A stretch of DNA of 64,000 nt from Hemerocallis citrina (Eukaryota; Streptophyta; Magnoliopsida; Asparagales; Asphodelaceae): assembly GCA_017893485.1 (NCBI GenBank), contig CM030367.1, forward strand, positions 144,263,767 through 144,327,766. The letters run 5' to 3'. A program made the position numbers and the translations under genes. Shown one piece after another: positions 55,801 to 64,000 of this stretch (its first letter is position 1; each line of letters begins with the position of its first letter). The notes under the pieces were generated by a model. That model did no database searches. It saw only the letters and a program-made list of their open reading frames with translations, and was not told where the DNA came from.

Positions 55801-56521
55801 GACATCGATCCTTCCAAGTGTCATCATGCCGAGGTGTCTACGGTGTTCAGCAAGTAGCGTCGAGCATCGACGTCCAACACGCCATGTGTCAACCGATCGA
55901 AGTGTCGCCGAGGTTCGGCGCTGGTGCCGAGCGCTCTTACCACCGACCCCTATTTGAGCGAAAGGTTGCTAATCAGTCAACCATCTCCAGCCGTCTAATC
56001 ATTCAGAACATCGCGTCGGAATGTGATTGACGCTCCAAATTGTGCTACGTCGATGATCATCTGATTAGCCGTCTGTCATTCAGAAAAGCCCACTGAGACG
56101 TGATCGATGCACTACGTCGATTATTATTTGATTAGTTATTTTATTTTAATTATTAAATTTGAGTTAATAATTTAAAATTTGTGAAAAAATGATTAAAAAT
56201 TCAGAAAAGTTGATTAAAAATTCAAAAAAATAATTATAAATTTAGGGAAATTTTTTTTAGCTCCTGGAAAAATAATTATTAATTAGAATGATTAATTGAT
56301 ATCTTTTGAAAATAGATTGTTGCTTCGCAAGTTGAATAAATGATTAAAAAATTGAAAAAAATCATTGGAAGATCCAGAAAATTCCACAAACAAATCCGAG
56401 TGTTGTACAAACTCAATTAAGCACTGTTATACCCCGTTGTGATTCTGAAGAATGCCGATAAAATCTCGTACGCCATTAAATTATGAAAACTACTCCCCAA
56501 AGGCTGCCAAACTCAGTCTTC
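55801..56521 (+). other. Non-coding region before the polypurine tract
   Basis: Contains GAAGTGTCGCCGAGGTTCGG-type sequences up to about 55960 and then AT-rich sequence. It parallels 15490-15890 of the pol-less element (TTAATTAATTTTC, ATTTTTAATT). No gene. Confidence 0.5.
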
Positions 56522-56537
56522 AGGAGTGGAGGGCTCG
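56522..56537 (+). promoter_or_regulatory. Polypurine tract of the Tat element
   Basis: AGGAGTGGAGGGCTCG directly precedes the 3' LTR start TGATATGG at 56538. Confidence 0.78.
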
Positions 56538-56867
56538 TGATATGGCTTAAAATGGGATTAAATCGAGACCATTCTAATCAGACACGAATCTTAAAGCTCC
56601 CAGGGGTAAAACAGTAATTTTCACCACAAACAGGTCTGAAATGGAAACTGGATCTTTCTACAAAGCCCAGTAACCCAAAAACGGATCTGTCCTGTTGGGT
56701 ATGGGTGGCAACCCATTACAAATTAGCCCAGATATTTAAAGAGTAATTCGAATTCGTGATTATCTCTAAGAGGCGGTTTAAACCGCCTCTCTTATCATGA
56801 AACGAGTTAAAACTCTATTTCTTATCCAAAAATATTGGGACATAGAGATAAATGTTTATCTCTAAAC
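56538..56867 (+). repeat. 3' LTR of the Tat element, left part
   Basis: Matches 42765-43095 with roughly 10% changes. It is cut at 56867 by the Tekay/Del element; the rest should lie beyond that element, outside the window. Confidence 0.88.
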
Positions 56868-59800
56868 TGTAACATACCGTATTTTTATTTTAATTAAAAA
56901 AATATACTTTTCAATTTTTGCACGTGTGATGCACGTGCTAATTTTTTCATCTCTATTTTTCTTACTCTCATTTCTTATTTTAGCATGCATGAGTCTTTTT
57001 ATTTAGCCTTTCATTAAACCCATAGGACTAAGAATGGATTTTAGCCCACTAGACTAATCAATTAATTAATTAAAAAGCAAGTCCACGAGACAAGTCCATT
57101 TAATTAAATTCCATTTTTGCGTTGTGCATGGACTCACACATGACATGTAACAACTTTTAATACACATATTAGAATTATAGAATTTGTATTTAATTTTGTG
57201 TGTGTGTGTGCACTAGTGCACAACACGTGCACGTGTTTTAGGAGAGAGAGAGGGAGATCGGCTTGGAAGAGAGAGAGGCCGGGAGTTATACGAGGTGGAA
57301 AGGTGGAGAAGGTGGGAGAGTGGATAATTAAGTGGGTAGTTATTAGGTGGATTAAATTTGCATTTTAGCCCTTCTTTCGTCCTATAAATACACCCTTCTT
57401 TTCTTCTCATTTCACACCAAAACTAAACAAACCAAGTTAGAGAGAGGAAAAAGAAAGAGAGTTAGAGAGTGTTCTTGTTGCATTGGAGGCTTTTTGGAGT
57501 GCTCTTGCTAGGAGGAGAAGGAATAGGAGTTGCTTGTTGGAGCTAGAAGCTAGAAGTTGTCTCTCATCTTCTTGTTGCAAGTTCTTCATAAGAGGTGGGT
57601 GATCTTGTGCTTTCTAAATGTAGGAAACGCATGCTAATATGTTAAATGAGTAGTATAGATAAATTTGATGTGATAAATGTAGAACAAAACCATGCTATTG
57701 TGTTGTGCCATGAATTGTAGGAATTTTTGTTATGATTAAGAAACTAATTGTCATCATGTTAGTAGAAACGAAAAAATGAAACAATGAATTATTGCCATAA
57801 ACAAATATGCATGTTAATTTACAAATGTCAAAATATATAATTGTATGAAAAATTGTTGAGTTTTCCCCTTGTGGTTAAATGAATTTTTGTAAAGTTAATT
57901 TGGTACACATAGATTCACTTAATTATTTGTAAGAGATACAAATTACTATTTTTAATTAAATCGAAGAAATGCAATTCATGTTCATTAAGGAGAAGGAATA
58001 ATTTGAAATTTAGATTTATTGTCTAAAATATCAATTATAAATTTGTGAGCTACTGTTTGAAAGTAAACTCAGTTTAGATAAAATAATTACAAGCCTAATG
58101 AAAGATTAGATTGAATGAAAAATAGAGTTGTGTGAAGATAATTGAATAATAGTAAGATTGAACAAAAGCCTAACAATATGTTTCCCAAGCAGTAATCACA
58201 CTTGGACTTATTGGCTAGCGGGTGCACCATAAGTCGGTACTGTAGCATGTGGGATGTCCTGGGTTCGAAACTTGTTAGAACCTTTTATTTTTGATTTCGT
58301 TTAATTAAATCCGAACCCGAGAACCAGTATTTGGGGATTCTGATATGGCTTTATGACAGCCAAGTCACATGGACTATTTGGCTTGCAGTGTGGGCTTTGG
58401 GCGCTGGTTATATTGGACGGGGGAGCATGGGTTCGAAACCCTGTGGCTTCATAAAAAAATTTTGGGGTTTTAAATCAAAATGAGTGTTTAAAGGCAAATT
58501 AAAATTTAGGGAAAAATCATAATATTCCTTTAAAATGATATAGAATTTATTAAAAATAGTTTTAGAATTTTTCATGTATATTTTGAGAAATAAAAAGAGG
58601 AATTGAGATAGAAAATGAGTTATTGTCTTCAAAATTTTTATTTAAGAGTACGACATTTATTTCTTTTAAAAGAAGAGTAAAATATTGTTATGTGAATTGA
58701 ATTTCTCTTGAAGAGATTATACACTTATTGATTTAAGAAATACTTGATGTGGGTTGAGATACATTATATGAGCTTAAATTGCTAATGAGACTTAAAGTAG
58801 ATGAATTTATGTTCCTGAAAAGAAATGTCGCTTTTAAAGAATTGTGAATGAATAAATGAATCATGAATCATGCTAAAATGAGACATTGATTAAATTGTGA
58901 ATAAGTTGAAGATAAGAATACATTGAGTTTTATACATGATTATTTAAGGGTATGAGTACCCATGGATTCTTGTACATGAAAGGTTGTGATATAGAGTTTA
59001 GTGAGTCATCGGGTACCAGCATTGTTGAACTAAAAGATTTGAGTAATATTTTTGAGATATGGCCATGAAGCTATCTCGGTATTTGTGATTAAGTCCGGTA
59101 AGGAGTAAAACTAACTCTAGGTATGATAATTTATTCATGTCTTGAACTTGAGAACTAGGCACTAAGGGAAGATGTAGTAAACCTGGACAAACGTAAGTGG
59201 GGCCTCTATATAGTCGGTCGGTGTACTCTGGGACTATAGACCCAGTCGGGCGATGTACTCCAGGACTGAGGTTGCTTCGATGGAGACGAGCTTTTATTTT
59301 AAATACGAGACTATGCGTAGTCGAGTGGATAGTTATCGTATTCCAGTGTATATAGGTATGCCGGGGCTAGAGGGGCACTTGCGGGATGTTTGCACGACGA
59401 GGAGTCTGTTATAATAGTCGGACGGTGTACTCCGGGACTGGGATCCGTACTCGTGGAATGTCTAAATCTTGTTTTTATTACTGGGTAGTTTTCATTGCGG
59501 GGGATCGAACCCTTTAATGTGGAGTACTTAGGTGCTTGCCCTCGGACCTATGTAGCATGGGATGCATATTATCCGAACAAGTATGCATTAGTTTCATCTT
59601 AGTATAAAATATCTGCATTAGGCATTAAGGCATTGCATACACTTACATGTTTAGAGTAGTCACATTTAATACTTTTTTGCATTCAAGTTTGTGGTTTGTT
59701 AAAGTATTAAGATCGTTATATTTCAGGCATAGAGAGGATGACCATGTATAACATTTTCGTCGGTTGTAAGCAACTGACGTGCCCAAAGTTTTATATGCAG

Positions 59801-60046
59801 GAATTGTACTTTTCTTGAAGATATAATCTTGATATGCTGCTGTTGATTTATATCAATGTTAACGATGTTGCAATTGTATATTATTTTCATTGTTGTACTT
59901 CATTTTATCTGCCGCTGTGTAAATAAATATAAAGGACTCTGTTGTATTATAAATAGTTTATATTTCCTTGTAAAATTGTACGAAGTAAAGTGTAAAGATC
60001 CTGTGGAACTTCGAATTCGGTCGTATTTGGAATTCGCAGTGTTACA
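56868..60046 (+). repeat. 5' LTR of the Tekay/Del element
   Basis: Starts TGTAACATACCGTATT and ends GAATTCGCAGTGTTACA. TATAAATA at 57383-57390 in TCCTATAAATACACCC is the likely promoter, which puts transcription start near 57415. Two tRNA-type B-box sequences (GGTTCGAAAC) lie at 58262-58271 and 58430-58439. The last 600 bases are related in reverse complement to the two solo LTRs in the window. Confidence 0.92.
57383..57390 (+). promoter_or_regulatory. LTR TATA box of the Tekay/Del element
   Basis: TATAAATA followed by a C/T-rich and then CAAAACTAAACAAACC leader, typical of a plant Pol II start region. Confidence 0.6.
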
Positions 60047-60048
60047 GA

Positions 60049-60061
60049 TGGTATCAGAGCC
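60049..60061 (+). promoter_or_regulatory. Primer binding site (initiator Met tRNA)
   Basis: TGGTATCAGAGCC two bases after the LTR end. This is the classical complement to the plant initiator methionine tRNA 3' end. Confidence 0.9.
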
Positions 60062-60206
60062 ACACTTCATAAGTACTACAAATTTATAAGGAACGACACC
60101 CTAGAGTGGACATTAAAGTGAGTTTCAACTTATAGAGATTTAAATTTAAGTAACTTACGTTTGTGTTGCTCTATATGATGACATTTTCTCATCTTTTCCC
60201 TATAAG

Positions 60207-60686
60207 ATGGCCAATCATCATGATCCCCAGAATGAGGCACATTGGTTTTTCCTCTTCGAGGATGAAAATGAAGAGCTAATGGAGGAAGAAGAAGAGCCAA
60301 AGGAGATAGAAGAAAAAATCCCCGAGTCCAGGGAGATTACTCCACCTCCGCCTGATTTCCCCGAAGAATCCTCAGACGAAGAACTCATTGCAGATGACCA
60401 AGATGATATTGTTGCTTCTCTTTGAAGAGAATTAGATGCTCAAAAGTTGAGAGTAAACCACTTGGAAGCGCAACGGACAGAAGATAAAGAGTGCATTCAG
60501 GAGCTGAGTTTTCAAGCGTGCGAACTCGAGAAGGTTCAGCACGTGAATGATCGATACTTTGCCAAGTTGAACCACCTCACTCGCTGGGACAAGAAGGAGA
60601 GGCATAAGAGATTTGAAGATATGAAGAAGGAAATCCAGGAACTACGGGAAGAGCTCAGAGCAGCCAAGAGAAACCGTAGAATCTAG
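60207..60686 (+). pseudogene. gag: Gag N-terminal remnant of the Tekay/Del element
   Basis: The ATG at 60207 opens MANHHDPQNEAHWFFLFEDE, an acidic Glu/Asp/Pro-rich stretch, then a stop at 60423. The same frame continues with a coiled coil (LRVNHLEAQRTEDKECIQEL, RHKRFEDMKKEIQELREELR) to 60686. The usual Gag core and CCHC knuckle are absent: about 15 bases later the sequence is already at the end of protease. A large internal deletion therefore removed most of gag and the protease active site. Confidence 0.65.
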
Positions 60687-60695
60687 GATGTCTTT

Positions 60696-62290
60696 ATGAA
60701 GGGTGTGATCTTGAGATCGGAGGCAGGGTCTTTGGCATCAACCTCATTGAGTTGGCAGTTGGGGGGTCGACATCATTATTGGCATAGACGGATGTCAGTT
60801 TATAGTGCCACCATTGAGTGCAAGAGCAAGGAAGTTGTGGTGAAGCCACCAGGAGGACCAGCAGTTACATTTCAAGGGAAGAGGAAGTGTAAGCAGTTGG
60901 TAGCAGCTTTGGCGGAGCAGAAGGTTCCTGAAGAAGTGAGGCAGATTCTAGTGGTCCGGAATTTTCCAGTAGTGTTTCTTGAAGATCTACCTAGGCTTCC
61001 TCCTCATCGAGATGTAGAGTTCAGATCACTGTTCAGCCAGGGAGTGCACCCACTTTCAAGGCACCATACAGAATGGCACCAGTTGAGCAAGATGAGATCA
61101 AGAAGCAGATTGAAGAGTTGTTGAGTAAGGGATTCATCAGGCCAAGTGCATCACCTTGGGGAGCCCCAGTTCTTTTGGGGAAGAAGAAGGATGGATCGAT
61201 GAGGATGTGTATCGACTACAGAGAGTTGAACAAGGTTACGGTGCAGAACAAGTATCCAATTTCTTGAATTGATGATCTGTTCAACCGTCTACAAGGAGCA
61301 GCTGTTTTCTCCAAGATAGACGTGCGGTTAGGATATCACCAAGTCCTTGTAAAGGAAGAAGATGTGCAAAAGACGACGTTCAAAACCAGGCATGGTCACT
61401 ATGAGTTTCTAGTCATGTTGTTGGGAGTAACCAATGCACATGCTATCTTCATGGACATGATGAACAGGGTCCTGCAGCCATTCATCGATTCTTTTGTCGT
61501 TGTGTTCATCGACGACATATTGGTCTATTCCAGGTCAGAAGAAGAGCATGCCGAGCACCGAGCAGAGGTACTGAAGAAGCTACAGGAGCAGAAACTGTAT
61601 GCGAAGCTGTCCAAATGTGACTTCTGGAAAACCGAAGTCACCTTCCTGGGTCACATCCTTTCTAAGGAGGGAGTGACTACTGACCCACAGAAGATTGAGG
61701 CAGTGAAAGATTGGCCAAGACCGACCACATTGAAAGGATTATGAGCTTTCTGGGTTTAACTGGATATTATAGAAGATCCATTCAGGGCTATGCCCAGATA
61801 GCTGTGTCACTCACAGGGCTTGCAAGGAAGAACGTGAGTTTCAAATGGTCGGAGCAGTGTGAAGCTTGCTTTAAGGAGTTAAAGGGAAGGTTGACTACCG
61901 CTCCCATTTTGACTTTGTCGAGAGCAGGAGTCGAATATGATGTCTATAACGATGCTTCCCATCGCGGTTTGGGATGTGTGCTGATGCAAGAGGGAAAGGT
62001 AATAGGTCTTGATAACTGAGACCGCATGAAAAGAATTACCCAAACCATGATCTGGAGTTAGCAGCGATCATCTTTGCTTTGAAGCAGTGGAGGCAGTACG
62101 TGTACAGGGAGAAGGTCAACATGTACACGGATCATAAGAGTCTGAAGTATATCTATCAGTAGACGGACTTGAATCTGAGGCAGAGGAGACGGTTAGAGGT
62201 GTTGGAGGACATTCGACCGGAGATCAAGTACCATCCGGGCAAGGCCAATATTGGAGCTAATGCGCTAAGCAGGAAGTGCAGTTTGTCCCG
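60696..62290 (+). pseudogene. Protease end, reverse transcriptase and RNase H of the Tekay/Del element
   Basis: The protease C-terminus is visible around a lost G (INLIELAVG, then VDIIIG in the next frame, about 60737-60790). RT has [60 protein letters not shown] (61201-61260), a stop at 61266 (CGA-type to TGA), [20 protein letters not shown], and an intact catalytic FIDD at 61506-61517. Then [22 protein letters not shown], the RNase H motif YNDASHRGLGCVLMQEGKVI (61939-62000) and IKYHPGKANIGANALSR (62222-62272). Frameshifts occur near 60755, 61075, 61740 and 62020, and a stop at 62161. The active-site residues are mostly intact but the frame is not. Confidence 0.9.
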
Positions 62291-63824
62291 ATTGATCACA
62301 ACTCAGGAGAAGTTGGCAGAGGAGATTGATCGAGCAGAGATTGAAGTGTTTTTGCAAGGTTTGGGAGCTTCCTTAGCTCAGTTAAGGATTCAACCTACTT
62401 TGAGAAATAGAATCATCGACAGTCAGAAGACCGATCCAGAGATTCAGGAGATGATGGAGCATGTTGGCATTGGCAGGTTGGCAGAATTTCAGGTGAAGGA
62501 TGAAGTATTATGGTTTGGAGAGCGGCTGTGTGTGCCAGATCAAGCGAAACTGAAGGAGAGTATTCTTCAAGAAGTGCATGCTACTTTATTATCCGTGCAT
62601 CCAAGGAGTACCAAGATGTATAAGAACATAAATCTATATTTCGGGTGGCCAGGGATGAAGCGAGATGTGACTGAGTTTGTTGCCAGGCATGCAGTTTGTC
62701 AGCAAGTTAAAGCCAAGAATCAAAAACTCGGAGGTTTGTTGCAGCATTACCCATCCCAGAGTGAAAGTGAGATTGTATCAGCATGGACTTTATCACAGGT
62801 TTGCCCAAGAGTTTCAAGGGCAATGATGCAATTTGGATGATAATGGACCGACTCACCAAATCGGCTCACTTTTTGGCGATGAAGCTTACTTGGTCGATGG
62901 AGAAGCTGGCCGAGTTGTATGTTGCCGAGATTGTAAAGCTTCATGGAGTTCCGCTATCGATAGTATCCGACCGAGATGCGCATTTCACCTCGCATTTTTG
63001 GAGAAGTCTTCAAGCAGCTTTGGAGATGAAGATTGATTTCAGTACGGCCTTCCATCCTCAAACTGATGGGCAGACTGAGAGAGTCAACAGGGTACTGGAA
63101 GATATGCTGAGATATTGTGTGTTGGATTTTGGTGGCAGTTGGGAAAAGCATTTGGCTCTTGTGGAATTTTTCTACAACAACAGTTTCCAGGTAAGCATTG
63201 GGATGGCACCGTATGAGGCTCTGTACGAAAGGAAGTGCAGGACACCGATATGTTGGTATGAAGTGGAGGAGCAGCAGCTGTTTGGGCTGGAGATTATGCA
63301 GTAGACCTTAGAAAAGATTGAGCTGACCAGGAAGAGGTTAGTCGACGCACAAAGCAGGCAGAAGAGTTATGCTGACAACCGGAGGGAGAGACCTAGAGTT
63401 TGCAGAAGGAGACTTTGTCTTTGTGAAGGTGTCTTCGACCAAGGGGGTGATTCGGTTTGGAAGGGGAGGAAAATTAGCTCCGAGATACATAGGACCTTAT
63501 AAGATCTTGAAAAGGATTGGAAAGACAGCTTATCGGTTAGAATTACCAGAAGAATTGGCCCAAGTGCACAATGTCTTTCATGTGTCTATGTTACGAGGTT
63601 ATATCCTGGATCCGAGTCATCATTTGCCAGAAGTGCCAGAAGGTTTGCAATTGGATTTGAGCTATGCAGAGTGTCCAGTAGAGATTGTGGATCGTCGAGA
63701 GAAGGTCTTGAGGAATAAGACAATATCTATGGTCCAGGTCATTTGGAGGAACCAATTTGTTGAGGAGGCCACTTGGGAATCAGAGGAAAAGATGATGAGA
63801 AATCACCCTGAGATTTTTAACTAA
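62291..63824 (+). pseudogene. Integrase with chromodomain of the Tekay/Del element
   Basis: The zinc finger has both His (EVHATLLSVHPRSTKMY), but one Cys of the CxxC pair is His (ARHAVCQQVK). After a frameshift near 62783 the core reads MDFITGLPKSFKGNDAIWMI, VSDRDAHFTSHFW and FHPQTDGQTERVNRVLEDML, so D, D and E are all present. A stop lies at 63302 and a frameshift near 63380-63400. The C-terminal frame has GKLAPRYIGPYKILKRIGKT (GPY/F motif), LAQVHNVFHVSMLRGY, and the chromodomain (about 63670-63820) with PVEIVDRREKVLRNK, VQVIW and EEATWESEEKM. The chromodomain would direct integration to modified chromatin. The gene ends with TAA at 63824. Confidence 0.92.
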
Positions 63825-63902
63825 AAATTGTAAACTCATTTATTTTCTTTCTTTTCTTTGAATTTTCTCACTCTTAAGTGTAGTTCCGAGGACGGAACTA
63901 TT

Positions 63903-63917
63903 CTAAGGAGGGAGTTC
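63903..63917 (+). promoter_or_regulatory. Polypurine tract of the Tekay/Del element
   Basis: CTAAGGAGGGAGTTC immediately precedes TGTAACATCCC. Confidence 0.75.
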
Positions 63918-64000
63918 TGTAACATCCCGTATTTTTATTTTAATTAAAAAATATATTTTTCAATTTTTGCACGTATGATGCACGTGCTAATTTTTTCATC
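63918..64000 (+). repeat. 3' LTR of the Tekay/Del element, left part only
   Basis: Matches 56868-56951 nearly base for base and runs off the window. Confidence 0.92.

Larger units (their letters stand above)
42765..56867 (+). mobile_element. Tat-lineage Ty3/gypsy element with gag, pol and antisense genes
   Basis: Order: 5' LTR (42765-44279, split by a hAT element), primer site, gag, protease, RT, RNase H, second RNase H, integrase, 116-bp repeats, antisense genes, G-box/W-box array, polypurine tract, 3' LTR (from 56538). The 3' LTR is interrupted at 56867 by a Tekay/Del element, so the right end and the target duplication partner of AGAAC (42760-42764) lie outside the window. The two LTRs have diverged by roughly a tenth over the comparable 330 bases, so it is much older than the pol-less element. 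All enzymes carry inactivating changes. Confidence 0.92.
56868..64000 (+). mobile_element. Tekay/Del-type chromovirus (Ty3/gypsy), right end outside the window
   Basis: 5' LTR 56868-60046 (3179 bp), primer site for initiator Met tRNA at 60049, a gag remnant, pol with integrase and chromodomain, polypurine tract, and 3' LTR starting at 63918. The pieces of the two LTRs that can be compared (83 bases) differ by three substitutions and one base of an A run. It is inserted in the 3' LTR of the Tat element; the left flank is TAAAC (56863-56867), and the expected right duplication lies beyond 64000. A long LTR plus chromodomain and the TGGTATCAGAGC primer site fit the Tekay/Del clade. Confidence 0.93.

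Noticed and set aside
58190..58445. tRNA genes
   Set aside because: B-box matches exist but no cloverleaf with acceptor and anticodon stems can be formed around them.

Overview
The window is transposable-element DNA from a flowering plant, with no intact host gene visible. The evidence is the mix of families: Ty3/gypsy retrotransposons of the Tat lineage (second RNase H between pol RNase H and integrase) and the Tekay/Del chromovirus lineage (C-terminal chromodomain, LTRs above 3 kb), a CACTA transposon with TNP2-type transposase, Helitrons, hAT elements, an L1-type LINE and a plant mobile domain (PMD) gene. I cannot name the species. Almost every long reading frame is retroelement-derived and most are broken.

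Layout. 1-4000: the 3' half of a decayed Tat pol on the plus strand, split by a 1.7 kb LTR (1304-3008, duplication TCAGG). 4988-25453: a CACTA transposon with CACTACAACA ends and ATA target duplication. Inside it are a minus-strand Tekay-type solo LTR (5533-11027, itself carrying a head-to-tail Helitron array), two separate Helitrons, and a 9145-bp Tat element without pol (14879-24023, minus strand, duplication GGTAT). 25457-27935: Helitron remnants and two short TIR elements, one a hAT element with a perfect 8-bp duplication. 28050-33080: a decayed LINE. 34140-42764: an older element carrying three foldback repeats and a PMD gene split by another Tekay solo LTR (36880-40586, duplication AGATG). 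42765-56867: a full-structure Tat element on the plus strand, with a hAT element in its 5' LTR. 56868-64000: a Tekay/Del element inserted in the 3' LTR of that Tat element and running off the window.

The most striking system is in the two large Tat elements. Each carries, between the sense genes and the 3' LTR and on the strand opposite to gag-pol, a gene with its own TATA box and at least three exons. Its two GT-AG introns lie at matching positions with matching phases (1 and 0) in both elements. The product has a region I recognise as the Transposase_28/'putative gypsy type transposon' family, followed by a coiled coil and acidic tail. Upstream of the antisense TATA box each element has a tandem array rich in ACGTG cores; in the second element this is about eleven units that also contain TTGAC/GTCAA (W-box) cores. 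On the other side, tandem repeats of 110 or 116 bp separate the antisense genes from gag-pol. The younger element has lost all of pol but kept LTRs, gag and the antisense genes.

Decay is dominated by C-to-T/G-to-A type changes: all 15 differences between the LTRs of the pol-less element are transitions, and most in-frame stops in the Tat pol genes are one transition away from CAG, CAA, CGA or TGG. This fits a methylated, silenced region.
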